A stretch of DNA of 64,000 bases from Salinibacterium sp. (GTDB taxonomy: Bacteria > Actinomycetota > Actinomycetes > Actinomycetales > Microbacteriaceae), in the NCBI GenBank assembly GCA_019638845.1, contig JAHBSZ010000001.1, positions 372,001-436,000 of the forward strand. The letters run 5' to 3'. The translations under genes were made by a program, and so were the position numbers. Positions 24,959-34,177 of the stretch are shown piece after piece (the first letter of the stretch is position 1; each line of letters opens with the position of its first letter). Under the pieces are notes generated by a model. That model was given only the letters and a program-made list of their open reading frames with translations. It was not told where the DNA came from and made no database searches.

Positions 24959-25032
24959 TTGCGGGGACAGGATTTGAACCTGCGACCTCTGGGTTATGAG
25001 CCCAGCGAGCTACCGAACTGCTCCACCCCGCG
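24959..25032 (-). tRNA. Initiator tRNA-fMet (anticodon CAT)
   Basis: The minus strand reads CGCGGGGTGGAGCAG at the 5' end and folds as a full cloverleaf: acceptor CGCGGGG/CCCCGC with an unpaired C1-A72 position, D-loop TTCGGTAGCTC, anticodon arm CTGGG-CTCATAA-CCCAG with the three G:C pairs, and TTCAAATC in the T-loop. The C1-A72 mismatch and the GGG/CCC anticodon stem are the hallmarks of the initiator, so this is fMet and not elongator Met. The gene does not encode CCA. Length is 74 bases. Confidence 0.96.
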
Positions 25033-25055
25033 GCGTAGTTCAAGGGTAACACAGT

Positions 25056-25091
25056 GCTCCGGTCGACCCCACCGAGGGGGCCGACCGGAGC
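25056..25091. terminator. GC-rich hairpin between UPF0182 and tRNA-fMet
   Basis: GCTCCGGTCG and CGACCGGAGC pair perfectly over 10 bases, and inside them CCCC pairs with GGGG across one mismatch. It lies 8 bases after the UPF0182 stop on the minus strand and before the tRNA. There is no clear U-tract. It probably ends the UPF0182 transcript. Confidence 0.65.
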
Positions 25092-25098
25092 GTAGCCG

Positions 25099-27972
25099 CT
25101 ACTTGGTCGCCGCGATCGCCGCTTCGACGGCCGCGAGCATGCGCTTGTCTGCCTCCGCCGCCGCGACCAGATCGTTGGCGGCGTAGGCCGCCTGCCGATC
25201 GGCCAGCGCCACCTTGTAATCCGACAGCGCAGCCGTGAGTGCGGCATTGTCGGTCGGGGTCGTCGGCGTGACCGGGGTCGTCGGATCGGTCGGCGTGGTC
25301 GGCGTGGTCGGCGTCACCGCACCACCGTCGCCAGCCTGCGCTCCGGAGTCGCCACCGAACAGGCTGTCGAGCGCGAGGTCGAGGGTGTCCTCGAACGCGA
25401 TCTGGTCACCGAACGCGACAAGCACCTTGCGCAGCAACGGGTAGATGGTTCCGCTGGTTGCCTGCACGTAGACCGGTTGTACGTAGAGCAGTCCACCACC
25501 GACAGGCAACGTGAGCAGGTTGCCAAGCTTCACGTCAGTCTCGCCGCGCTGGAGCAGCGCGAGCTGGTTCGCCACTACCGGGTCGGTCTTGAAGTTGGTC
25601 TCCACTTGACCCGGGCCCGGAATGGTGTCCTGTTTGGGCAGAGTGAGCAACGTGAGCTTGCCGTAGTCCGGCCCCGCGTCGGAGTTGACGGCGAGATATC
25701 CGGTCAAAACGTTTCGCGTGGAGTCCGCACTGCCCTTGGGGATGTATGTCGAGTACAGCGTGAAGGCCGGCTTGTTGGTGCCGGGCACCTCCATGGTCAA
25801 GTAGTACGGCGCCTGCGGAGTGTCAGTCGTGAGCACCGGGTCGTTGGGTGTGACCCACTGGTCGTCGCTGGAGTAGAACGACCCCGCATCGGTGACATGG
25901 TACGACCCGAGAATCGCGCGCTGCACCTTGAACAGGTCTGAGGGGTAGCGAACGTGGTCGAGCAGTTGAGCGCTCATGTCACTCATCGGCAAGACCGTGC
26001 CCGGGTAGATCTTCTCCCATGTCTTCAACACGGGGTCTTTGTCGTCCCAGGCGTACAGCTTCACGCTGCCGTCGTAGGCGTCGACTGTGGCCTTGACCGA
26101 GTTGCGGATGTAGTTGATGTCGTCGATCGCGAACGCCGGAGTCGGCGTGTAAGTGTCGGCGATCGCCTTGGAGAGCTGCTGGATCTGCGAGTACGGGTAG
26201 TTGGTTCCCGTCGTATACGCGTCGACGATCCACACGATCTTGCCGTCAACAATCGCCGGGTAAGTGTCGCTGTCGAGCGTCAAGTACGGAGCAACCTGCT
26301 GCACACGATCCTTGGGGCTGCGATCGTAGAGAATTTGCGACTTGTCGTTGACCGCATCCGACAGCACGATCTGTTCGCTCTGGAACTTGAGCGCATAGAT
26401 GAGCTTCTTGAACACGTTGTCCAGCATCGGCCCACCGTTGCCGGTGAACGTTGTCGTCGCGTTCGCGTCGCTCTGCTCTCCGCCGGACGGGTAGTCGAGC
26501 TCGACGTCCTTGGCGCCCTGGGGCGCTCCGACTATCGAGTACTCGGGCGAGTCTTCACCGAAGTACACGCGCGGCTCGAAGTCACCGAGACTTCCCGCGC
26601 TGGGGATGCCCGACTCCAGAAACTCGGGGTCGCCACCACTCGCGCGCTGGTTGCCGTAGGCCGCAACCACTCCATAACCGTGGGTATAGACGAACGTGTT
26701 GTTGTAGTAGGTCTGGGAATCGCCGAGACCCGACTGGTTGAGTTCACGCACGGCGATGACAGTGTCCTGGCTCTTGCCGTCGATGGTGTAGCGGTCGACG
26801 TCGAGGTGCGGCGCGAAGCCGTAGTACTGCTTGAACTGCTGCAGTTGCGAGAAGGCCTTTTGAGCGATCGAGGGGTCGAGAATCCGGATGCTCGCCGTCG
26901 TCTCGGCGTCGGCACGAAGCGCCCCGGGCGCCGCGTCAGTCGTCGCGCTATAGGGAACCTCTTGCACATCCGCGACACCGTAGCCGGCACGCGTGGCATC
27001 GATGCTGCGTTGGATGTAGCTGGCTTCGTAAGTTTTTGCGGTCGGCTCCACCTGGAAACGCTGTACGACCCACGGGTAGATGCTGCCGACGACGAGGCCG
27101 CTCACGAGGAGCAAGGCGGTGCCGATGACCGGCAGACGCCAGCGCCCGATGATGGCCGTGATGATGAACAGGATCGCGACGAGGGCCGCGATACCGGCGA
27201 GAATCGCACGCCCCGGAATCGTGGCGTTCGCCTCGGTGTAGCCAGCACCAGTCGCGAGGAAGCCTTGGCTGGGCGAGAAGAGTGTCGTGTACTGGTCGAG
27301 CCAGATGCTGACAGCCTGCAGGCCGAGGTAGATCGCGGCAGTGATGGCGAGCTGAATGCGTGCCGAGCGCTGAATGCGAACCTCACGGCCGCTGAATCGG
27401 ATGGCGCCGTAGAGATAGCTCGTCGCGAGCGCGGCCAGACCGGCGATGAGAACCACTGCAGAGGCGAAGCCGAGTGCTCCATGGTAGAGCGGGAGGTCGT
27501 AGAAGTAGAACGAGATGTCGAGCCCGAACTGCGGGTCGACCTGTCCGAACGAGGTCTTGTTGAGCCACTGCAGCACGACCTGCCAATGGGTTGCCGTCGA
27601 GACACCGCCGAAGATGCCGAGCAAGATCGGGATGCCGAACATTGCCAACCGGCGCAAGGGCTCGATGACCTGCTGGTACCGGTCGAGCTGCGAATTGAGC
27701 TTCGCGTAGACGGGCCGAGAACGGAACGCGATCTCGATGCTCAGGTATACCGGGATCGCCATCGCGAAGAAACCGATGGCGAACATGATGGCGCTCGCAA
27801 ACCATTGGGTGGTGAGCACGTTGAGATAGCCGACCTGGTCGAACCACAACACATCGGTGTAGAGATTCGCGAACACCAAGAACGCGATGACGAGCACGGC
27901 GATAACCGCCGCCGTGATGGTGAGACTCACCCTCGTTCGGTTCGCCGGGGATTGGGCTGTTTCATTCGACAC
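25099..27972 (-). CDS. UPF0182-family large integral membrane protein
   Basis: A 957-residue protein. Its N-terminal third has about seven hydrophobic segments (from residue 14 to about 300), followed by a very large extracytoplasmic domain (QRSIDATRAGYG, VRYPSDLFKVQR). Near residue 885-910 is a low-complexity threonine-proline linker, then a helical tail rich in alanine. This is the conserved actinobacterial UPF0182 family, present next to PDZ/Lon-like and DUF2342 genes in many genomes. The function is unknown. The Thr-Pro linker could span cell wall. It is followed by a hairpin terminator. Confidence 0.93.
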   Translation of the reverse strand: MSNETAQSPANRTRVSLTITAAVIAVLVIAFLVFANLYTDVLWFDQVGYLNVLTTQWFASAIMFAIGFFAMAIPVYLSIEIAFRSRPVYAKLNSQLDRYQQVIEPLRRLAMFGIPILLGIFGGVSTATHWQVVLQWLNKTSFGQVDPQFGLDISFYFYDLPLYHGALGFASAVVLIAGLAALATSYLYGAIRFSGREVRIQRSARIQLAITAAIYLGLQAVSIWLDQYTTLFSPSQGFLATGAGYTEANATIPGRAILAGIAALVAILFIITAIIGRWRLPVIGTALLLVSGLVVGSIYPWVVQRFQVEPTAKTYEASYIQRSIDATRAGYGVADVQEVPYSATTDAAPGALRADAETTASIRILDPSIAQKAFSQLQQFKQYYGFAPHLDVDRYTIDGKSQDTVIAVRELNQSGLGDSQTYYNNTFVYTHGYGVVAAYGNQRASGGDPEFLESGIPSAGSLGDFEPRVYFGEDSPEYSIVGAPQGAKDVELDYPSGGEQSDANATTTFTGNGGPMLDNVFKKLIYALKFQSEQIVLSDAVNDKSQILYDRSPKDRVQQVAPYLTLDSDTYPAIVDGKIVWIVDAYTTGTNYPYSQIQQLSKAIADTYTPTPAFAIDDINYIRNSVKATVDAYDGSVKLYAWDDKDPVLKTWEKIYPGTVLPMSDMSAQLLDHVRYPSDLFKVQRAILGSYHVTDAGSFYSSDDQWVTPNDPVLTTDTPQAPYYLTMEVPGTNKPAFTLYSTYIPKGSADSTRNVLTGYLAVNSDAGPDYGKLTLLTLPKQDTIPGPGQVETNFKTDPVVANQLALLQRGETDVKLGNLLTLPVGGGLLYVQPVYVQATSGTIYPLLRKVLVAFGDQIAFEDTLDLALDSLFGGDSGAQAGDGGAVTPTTPTTPTDPTTPVTPTTPTDNAALTAALSDYKVALADRQAAYAANDLVAAAEADKRMLAAVEAAIAATK

Positions 27973-28043
27973 TGGGTTTCGCTCCTGAGTTGGGGGCCTA
28001 GCCCCATCTTAAGGGGCGCAGCCTTCCGTCAACCTGGGCAGCG

Positions 28044-29180
28044 TCAGCCGAGCGGGCAGTGTGGCAGGTCTGTCGTGTCCCCACCGGAGCTGATCGCCTT
28101 CAACGCGGCGAGCGAATCGTCGAGCGTTTTCACCGCGAACACCGTCAACCCGGGAGGGATGTGCCCGGTTACCTCGTTGCAATTATCCGCCGGTGCGAGG
28201 AAGTATGTCGCGCCCGCATCCACTGCTCCGTACATCTTCTGACGGATGCCCCCGATCGCACCAACAACGCCGGTGGCGTCGATGGTTCCGGTGCCCGCGA
28301 TGTCCTTCCCGCCGTTCAATTCCCCGGGAGTGAGCTTGTCGATGATCCCGAGGGCGAACATCATCCCTGCGCTCGGACCACCCACGTTCTCGAGTTGAAT
28401 CGTCACGGTGAAGGGAAAGTCGTACTCGCTGCCGACGAGGATTCCCAGCACGGGTGCCGGGTTGTCTCCGGTGCTGAGCACGGGGGTGACCTGAAGCGAC
28501 ATGGGTTGTCCGTCGCGAAGGATGTCGATGGTCGCCGGCGCGTCAGCGCCGTTCGCCAAGAGCGCATCCCGAAGCTGGCTCACGTCGGCGAATGTGGCTC
28601 CATTTACCGACACGATCACGTCATTCACCATGAGTTTGCCGTCCGCGGGATAGCCCGGCTCGATCTCAACGGCCGTCAGCGTCGTCGGAAGGGTGTAGCC
28701 GAGTTCGGTGAGCGCTGCGGCGATTGCCGACTTCTGCGAGTTGGCCATTTCGGTCGCACCCTGCTGATTCGACTGCTCAACTGTCTGGCCGACCGGATAG
28801 ATACGGTCGATGTCCACGACGGCTCGACTGGGATCAAGGTAGGCAGCGGCGACTTCGAACCAGTTCGGCAGGTTGGCCCGATTGCCCCGGATGCTCACCG
28901 TCAGCATGTCAAGGCTGCCCGCCGTGGGGTACGTCTTCTCGGACGGAATACTGATCAGCGTCACTGACTTGTCACCAGCGGTGACATCGCCGAGCGTGTT
29001 GTAGACCGGTCCAGGCTGCTCGATCACGTAGGGCGCCGGAGCGACGGCGACCGCGGTGAGTCCGATCAGCGCAGCGGCCAGAAACGCCCAGCCGATTCGT
29101 GCGCGGCGGCGTCGAGGCGCGGCATCCGGTTCAATGTCGGTGAAGAGTCGCACCGGTTTCCTCACTGTCTTGTTCGCCAC
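28044..29180 (-). CDS. PDZ-domain Lon-like serine protease (YlbL family)
   Basis: A 378-residue membrane-anchored protease. A basic N-terminus precedes one hydrophobic segment (about residues 29-48). A PDZ domain follows (around residues 170-240: IEPGYPADGKLMVNDVIVSVNG) and then a Lon-type S16 proteolytic domain with the catalytic serine in GGPSAGMM and the lysine in GGIRQKMYGA. The start is GTG. YlbL-type proteins are anchored outside the membrane and take part in envelope quality control. It is divergent from the DUF2342 gene and lies before UPF0182 on the same strand, a layout conserved in actinobacteria. Confidence 0.92.
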   Translation of the reverse strand: MANKTVRKPVRLFTDIEPDAAPRRRRARIGWAFLAAALIGLTAVAVAPAPYVIEQPGPVYNTLGDVTAGDKSVTLISIPSEKTYPTAGSLDMLTVSIRGNRANLPNWFEVAAAYLDPSRAVVDIDRIYPVGQTVEQSNQQGATEMANSQKSAIAAALTELGYTLPTTLTAVEIEPGYPADGKLMVNDVIVSVNGATFADVSQLRDALLANGADAPATIDILRDGQPMSLQVTPVLSTGDNPAPVLGILVGSEYDFPFTVTIQLENVGGPSAGMMFALGIIDKLTPGELNGGKDIAGTGTIDATGVVGAIGGIRQKMYGAVDAGATYFLAPADNCNEVTGHIPPGLTVFAVKTLDDSLAALKAISSGGDTTDLPHCPLG

Positions 29181-29254
29181 GGGCGCACGGCGAGAGGTTC
29201 AAGCGTAGGCGAAATTCAGCTGGCTCCGACCGTGCAGCGGCTAGCGTAGTTGCT

Positions 29255-30625
29255 ATGGCTGAGGATTCACGGGAGCCCGCTGAGAGCGGCGACCCAGCAG
29301 ACGAGTTCCGCGAGATGCTGCGTGGATTCCTTGAGGGCAATGGCGACATCGATCCCGCAAAACTTGCAGGAGCGGCGGGACTGCCGAACGATCCCGCGAT
29401 GATTGCCCAGCTCATTGCGCAGCTGCAAAACGCTCTGCAGAACAGCGGCGACGGCATTAATTGGGACTTGGCACTCGAGCAGGCGAAGGGAATCGCGACT
29501 CAGGGCACGGTTGTCTCGTTGCCCGCCGAGCGTTCCCAGCTCGAGCAAGCCCTGCACGTAGCATCCCTGTGGCTCGACGAAGTCACCTCGATCTCCGAAC
29601 TCACCGCTGAACCGCGACTGATGAGCCGACAGGAGTGGGTCACGGCCACCATGCCGGTCTGGACCCAGCTCGCAGAACCGGTGGCGAATTCGATCGCAAA
29701 CTCCCTCACCGACGTGCTGCGGCAGCAGGGCGGCGACGCGATGGACTCCGAGGAGAACCGGGAGATGATCGAGGGCGCGAGCCAGGTCATGCGGAATGTG
29801 GGCGGAACGTTGTTCGCCATGCAACTCGGTCAGGTCGTCGGCCAGCTCTCGAGTGAGGTCGTCTCTGGCGGCGATATCGGGATCCCCCTGTTGGATTCTG
29901 CTCAGGGCGGCGCCGCGATTGTTCCGCAGAACGTCCTCGGATTCGGGGCAGGGCTCGACATCCCCATCGACCAAGTCCAGCTCTACCTTGCTGTTCGAGA
30001 GCTCGCCCACGCACGCCTCTTCCGGCACGCCAAGTGGCTTCGCCTGCAATTGCTGACGTCGATCACCGACTATGCCCGCGACATCCACGTCGATACGGAT
30101 CGCCTCGAATCGCTCGCCGCAGACTTCGACCCGAGCAATCCCGAAGAGCTTCGCTCGGCAGTCATGAACGGCCAGCTCATCGCGCCAAAGAGCAGCGAGC
30201 AGCTGACCGCTCTCGCCCGCCTCGAGACCACGCTCGCTCTCATCGAAGGCTGGGTCGACGTCGTCACGGCGAGCGCGACGACGCGACTGCCATCGAGCGC
30301 CGCGATCGCGGAGACGGTCCGACGCCGGCGGGCGTCTGGTGGCCCTGCCGAGTCTGCGTTCGCAACCCTCGTGGGTCTCGAATTGCGCCCTCGGCGCCTG
30401 CGGGAGGCCGCCGCGATGTGGCAACAGATCTCCGCCGCGGTGGGCGACGAAAAGCGGGATGCACTGTGGTCGCACCCTGACCTCGTGCCCACGAGCGACG
30501 ACATCGACAATCCTGCCGCCCTCATCGCCCGCATCCTCGGGGGCGCCCCAGAGCCCGACGACATCGATCAGGCCATCGAAGACCTTCTCAACGACGACAC
30601 AAGCGACCGCCCGCGCGAAGAGTAG
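29255..30625 (+). CDS. DUF2342-family putative zinc metalloprotease/hydrolase
   Basis: A 456-residue protein of the actinobacterial DUF2342 family. It has an acidic N-terminus, a long helical body (SLWLDEVTSISE, QEWVTATMPVW, MLRGFLEGNGD) and the VRELAHARLFRHAKWLR motif near residue 252, which matches the REAAHxRLF variant zinc motif of the family rather than a strict HExxH. It was once linked to F420 biosynthesis by co-occurrence; the activity is unproven. It is divergent from the Lon-like protease and upstream of the TOMM leader-binding-like gene. Confidence 0.9.
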   Translation: MAEDSREPAESGDPADEFREMLRGFLEGNGDIDPAKLAGAAGLPNDPAMIAQLIAQLQNALQNSGDGINWDLALEQAKGIATQGTVVSLPAERSQLEQALHVASLWLDEVTSISELTAEPRLMSRQEWVTATMPVWTQLAEPVANSIANSLTDVLRQQGGDAMDSEENREMIEGASQVMRNVGGTLFAMQLGQVVGQLSSEVVSGGDIGIPLLDSAQGGAAIVPQNVLGFGAGLDIPIDQVQLYLAVRELAHARLFRHAKWLRLQLLTSITDYARDIHVDTDRLESLAADFDPSNPEELRSAVMNGQLIAPKSSEQLTALARLETTLALIEGWVDVVTASATTRLPSSAAIAETVRRRRASGGPAESAFATLVGLELRPRRLREAAAMWQQISAAVGDEKRDALWSHPDLVPTSDDIDNPAALIARILGGAPEPDDIDQAIEDLLNDDTSDRPREE

Positions 30626-30680
30626 TCGCACGTGTGGATCGACTGCCCGCGAGGGTGGATGTCGGGTGCACTATATCCGG

Positions 30681-31574
30681 ATGATCCTCAGGCTCGATCC
30701 GCGACTTCCACTCGTCTGGCGCAGCCCCTCAAGCGTTCAGCTCGGCATCGACCCGGCCGTGGTGATTCTCGATGACGTCACCGGCACCGACGAACGGATG
30801 CTCGCCGCGCTCGTCGTGGGAGTGAGCGACTCCGGCCTCGCGATGATCGCCGGTGCACACACCGTCGAACGGGATGCGCTGTTGGCCGCCCTCAGCCCTG
30901 CGCTCCTGACCGTGCCCGTGGTCCCGATTGCGGCGACCGTCGCGGTCCACGGCACTGAGTCGTTGGTAGCGACTATCGCCTCGACTCTTGCTCATTCCGG
31001 AATCGATGTCGTCACGGGGCCGGACGCCGCTGCCCTCGCCCAGCACTCCCCCGCGCTCGCGATTCTCGCCGCGCACTACGTCTTTCCACCCGAGCTGCAC
31101 GCGCTCTGGCTTCGCCGCGACGTGCCACACCTTCCGATACTGGTGACCGATACGGCAGTCGTTGTCGGACCGGTCGTGGAACCCGGCTCGGGTCCGTGCC
31201 TGCTCTGCCTCGAGCTGCATCGACGGGACAGGGATCCGGCGTGGCCCGCGATCGCGACGCAACTCCTCGGTCGGCACAGCCGCGCCGAGACCCCCGTGCT
31301 CGTGGCCGAGGGTGCCGCGGCGGCGTGCAGGCTGGCGCTCGAGCGGCTCGCACCGAACGGGATCACGCCGGCGGCTGGCGATGCGGCATCCGTGCGCATC
31401 GATGCCCAGTCTGGGCGGCGCGAGGTACGCGGTTGGCACGCTCACCCCGAGTGCGGATGCCGAGGCATCGCCCACCTGATGGGACGCGAGCAGGGGCTCA
31501 GCCCAGCTCAGCCAGGAACCGACTGGGCGAGCGCTGCCCGGAGCGCCCCTGCTGCGGAGCGGCGGACCAGCTGA
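30681..31574 (+). CDS. TOMM precursor leader-binding / cyclodehydratase E1-like protein (orphan)
   Basis: A 297-residue protein with no membrane segments. It begins LRLDPRLPLVWRSPSSVQLG and contains GPCLLCLELHRRDRDPAWPA near residue 174, then HPECGCRG near residue 263. The two cysteine pairs (CLLC and CGC) are typical zinc ligands of the ThiF/E1-like partner proteins annotated as TOMM leader-peptide-binding or bacteriocin cyclodehydratase proteins. No YcaO gene or precursor peptide is nearby, so it is an orphan of the conserved actinobacterial type. A GTG at 30666 is an alternative start. Its last 77 bases overlap the convergent UvrD-like gene. Confidence 0.72.
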   Translation: MILRLDPRLPLVWRSPSSVQLGIDPAVVILDDVTGTDERMLAALVVGVSDSGLAMIAGAHTVERDALLAALSPALLTVPVVPIAATVAVHGTESLVATIASTLAHSGIDVVTGPDAAALAQHSPALAILAAHYVFPPELHALWLRRDVPHLPILVTDTAVVVGPVVEPGSGPCLLCLELHRRDRDPAWPAIATQLLGRHSRAETPVLVAEGAAAACRLALERLAPNGITPAAGDAASVRIDAQSGRREVRGWHAHPECGCRGIAHLMGREQGLSPAQPGTDWASAARSAPAAERRTS

Positions 31575-33183
31575 GCGCTAGCGCGCGGCGAGCGCGGGTG
31601 ACCCCGACGTAGAGCAGTCTGCGTTCCTCCTCGACCGCGACAGCATCCTTCGCATAGCTGATCGGTACGAGCCCCTCGGCGAGACCCACGAGGTACACAG
31701 AATCCCACTCGAGACCCTTTGCCGAGTGCAGGGTTGCGAGGGTTACCGCGGACATGGTGGGTTCGTGCTGCCCGGCCTGTCGTTCGAACAAGTCGTCAAC
31801 GAACTGTTTGAGGGTGGTGCCGACCGGAGCTTCCTCGGCGAGCTGCATGAGAGCGTTGAGCGAGTCCCAGCGGTCGCGCACCGCACCCCGAGTTTCGGGT
31901 GGGTCCTGCGACCAGCCGATCGATCGCAGCACGTCACTGACGGTCTTGAATAACGGCTCGATAGCCGTATTGATCGTCGCGCCGCGCAAGAGCATGAGCG
32001 CTTCCTTCACCTCGCGTTGTTCGAAGAAGCGCGCAGCGCCACGCACGACGTACGGCACACCGGCATCGGCGAGCGCGGTCTCGAGAGCCTGTGATTGCAC
32101 ATTGATGCGGAACAGCACGGCGATGTCTTCCGGACGCACGCCCGCGGCAATCTCGTCAGCGATGGCATGAGCGACACCACGCGCCTCCGAGCTGTCCGTC
32201 TCGAAGCGCGTCACCGCTGGCGTGGGACCGGTACGACCCGTCGCCGCGTGCAGCGTGAGTGCGCCCGGGCGATCGCGCATGAGTCGATTCGCCGCGGTGA
32301 CGATTGCAGCAGTCGACCGGTAGTTCTGCTCGAGCCGAACGACCACCGCATCGTCATGCTCGTGCCCGAAGCCGAGGAGATAGTCGGGACTTGCTCCCGC
32401 GAAGGAGTAGATGGTCTGGCTCACGTCACCGACCACACACACGTCGTTGCGCGGCCCGAGCCAGAGTTGAAGGAGGTCGTGTTGTAGCGGCGACACGTCC
32501 TGATACTCGTCGACGACAAAGAACCGGTACTGCTCACGAACCTGCTGAGCAACGCGGGGCTCCGCCTCAACCATTCCTGCCGCGATGAGAAGAACGTCTT
32601 CGAAGTCGATCTGCCGACGCTCGTCTTTCACCGTCTCGTAGCTGCGCTGAAGGTCGACCATCTTCTCAGGGGTGAGCGAGGGAGGAAGGCTGCGCACCCG
32701 CGAGGCATACTCCTCGATCGAGAGACGCGAAGTCTTGCGCCACTCGATCTCGGCGGCCACATCGCGGAGGGTTGCGGTGTCGAGCTTGAGCCGCAGCGCG
32801 TCCGCCGCGTGTGCGATGACCTTCGCCTTGCCTTCGAGTAGTCGCGGCATGGTGCCGCCGATAACCTGCGGCCAGAAGAAGTTGAGTTGCGACAGTGCCG
32901 AGGCGTGAAAGGTCCGTGCCGAAACGCCACCAGCACCCAGCGACCGCAACCGGGCACGAAGCTCGCCCGCCGCCCTCGCTGTAAATGTCAACGCCATCAC
33001 TCGGCCGGGTGGATACACGCCTGTCGCTACGCCGTAGGCAATGCGGTGGGTGATCGCGCGAGTCTTCCCGGTTCCCGCTCCCGCGAGAAGGCAGACCGGC
33101 CCGAGCAGGGCCTCCGCCGCCACCCGCTGTTGATCGTCCAAGCCGTCGAGCAGCGATTCGGCGCTGGGCTGGTCCGTGGTCAC
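31498..33183 (-). CDS. UvrD/PcrA-like superfamily 1 DNA helicase
   Basis: A 561-residue SF1A helicase. Motif I LAGAGTGKT, motif Ia LTFTARAAGEL, motif II VVDEYQDV, motif III VCVVGDVSQTIYSF, motif IV QNYRS, motif V TLHSAKGLEWDSV and motif VI VGVTRARRAL are all present. It ends soon after motif VI and lacks the C-terminal HRDC domain of mycobacterial UvrD2, to which it is otherwise similar. The GTG start overlaps the nudix gene stop by GTGA. It probably works in DNA repair. It lies near the AdnA/AdnB helicase-nuclease genes. Confidence 0.92.
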   Translation of the reverse strand: MTTDQPSAESLLDGLDDQQRVAAEALLGPVCLLAGAGTGKTRAITHRIAYGVATGVYPPGRVMALTFTARAAGELRARLRSLGAGGVSARTFHASALSQLNFFWPQVIGGTMPRLLEGKAKVIAHAADALRLKLDTATLRDVAAEIEWRKTSRLSIEEYASRVRSLPPSLTPEKMVDLQRSYETVKDERRQIDFEDVLLIAAGMVEAEPRVAQQVREQYRFFVVDEYQDVSPLQHDLLQLWLGPRNDVCVVGDVSQTIYSFAGASPDYLLGFGHEHDDAVVVRLEQNYRSTAAIVTAANRLMRDRPGALTLHAATGRTGPTPAVTRFETDSSEARGVAHAIADEIAAGVRPEDIAVLFRINVQSQALETALADAGVPYVVRGAARFFEQREVKEALMLLRGATINTAIEPLFKTVSDVLRSIGWSQDPPETRGAVRDRWDSLNALMQLAEEAPVGTTLKQFVDDLFERQAGQHEPTMSAVTLATLHSAKGLEWDSVYLVGLAEGLVPISYAKDAVAVEEERRLLYVGVTRARRALALSWSAAPQQGRSGQRSPSRFLAELG

Positions 33184-34109
33184 CGTTGCCCGTCGTCGAT
33201 GGGTCCGCCAAACCATTCTTCGAGAATCGCACGCGCGATCGAGGTCGGCCCGGGAAGCTTGATTTCGGTCAGTGACGCAACAAGTTCCGCCCGGGAGAAC
33301 CAGCGGAGGTCGAGGATCTCGGTACCGTCCGGCGTCGGCTCCGTGCCATGGTCCGGATCCACCGTCGCGAGGAAGCCGACCATGAGCGACGCGGGGAACG
33401 GCCAGGGCTGGCTACCCAGATACACCGGGTTGACGACATGGATGCCCGACTCCTCCAGCACCTCGCGGATGACCGCCGACTCGAGCGATTCGCCCGGCTC
33501 CACGAACCCGGCAAGAAGCGAGTAGCGGTTGCTCTCCCAGAGCGCGTTCGAGCCCAGAAGTATGCGATCGTCGGCATCGACGATCCCGACGATGATCGCG
33601 GGATCCGTTCGAGGGAAGACCTCCGTGTTCGACACCGGATCGCGCCGCACCCAGCCGCCCTTCTCCGACAGTGTTGGTTCGCCGGTGCGCGGCGAGAACA
33701 TGTGCGAGGTATGCCAGTTGAGGATCGCGAGCGCCTCGGTGAAGATTCCCGCATCGCGGTCGCTCAGCCGGCTGCCGAGAGAACGCAGGTTCGCCCAATC
33801 CGATTCGGCGAGGTGACCGGCGTCGTCGAGAAGCACCGCGACGATCGGGGTACCGACCGGCTCCGGACTCGTGCTCGACGTCGAACGGCCGAGATAGACC
33901 CGCAGCTCCGCTGTCGGCACGGCATCAACCGGCAGGAGTGCCAGTGCTGTCGGCGACGAGAGCAAGGCGCTGCCCTGGAAGATCGGCAGGATGCGCGTCG
34001 CCGGGTCGGCCCAGAGCTCGTCGAAAAGCTCGTCCCGTTCCCGAGCCAGGGCGTCCCGGTCGATCTCGAAACGGGAGAGCGGCAGTCTCGCAAGAAAGGA
34101 ATTGGGCAT
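33180..34109 (-). CDS. nudC: NudC-like NAD(P)H pyrophosphatase / RNA NAD-decapping hydrolase
   Basis: A 309-residue nudix protein. The nudix box GFVEPGES followed by REVLEESG is intact and the NudC-specific SQPWPFPAS motif follows. The zinc-ribbon region that normally precedes it (two CxxC pairs) is degenerate here: the positions read HTSHMFSPRTGEPT and GWVRRDPVSNTEVFPRTDP, with no cysteines, so zinc binding seems lost. The enzyme hydrolyses NADH to NMNH and AMP and can remove NAD caps from RNA. It is coupled to the UvrD-like helicase gene. Confidence 0.9.
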   Translation of the reverse strand: MPNSFLARLPLSRFEIDRDALARERDELFDELWADPATRILPIFQGSALLSSPTALALLPVDAVPTAELRVYLGRSTSSTSPEPVGTPIVAVLLDDAGHLAESDWANLRSLGSRLSDRDAGIFTEALAILNWHTSHMFSPRTGEPTLSEKGGWVRRDPVSNTEVFPRTDPAIIVGIVDADDRILLGSNALWESNRYSLLAGFVEPGESLESAVIREVLEESGIHVVNPVYLGSQPWPFPASLMVGFLATVDPDHGTEPTPDGTEILDLRWFSRAELVASLTEIKLPGPTSIARAILEEWFGGPIDDGQR

Positions 34110-34177
34110 ATCTGGGACCCCGTCGGAAGTGCGTGGCGTGATGCGGAAGCGTGGGGTGGGCGACCTACCCTGTGGGT

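Noticed and set aside
24959..25032. Reading the tRNA as elongator tRNA-Met or tRNA-Ile2
   Set aside because: The C1-A72 mismatch and three G:C pairs in the anticodon stem identify the initiator.
25240..25320. Repetitive Thr-Pro coding stretch in UPF0182 as a possible tandem repeat or CRISPR-like array
   Set aside because: It is an in-frame low-complexity linker with no spacer structure; no CRISPR array is present.
28001..28017. GCCCC/GGGGC stem between UPF0182 and the PDZ protease as a terminator
   Set aside because: Only five pairs and no U-tract; too weak to call.
25954..28242. A 762-codon plus-strand open frame opposite UPF0182
   Set aside because: It is rich in Arg, Asp and Val as expected for a complement frame and lacks any recognisable domain, whereas the minus-strand protein is a well-known family.
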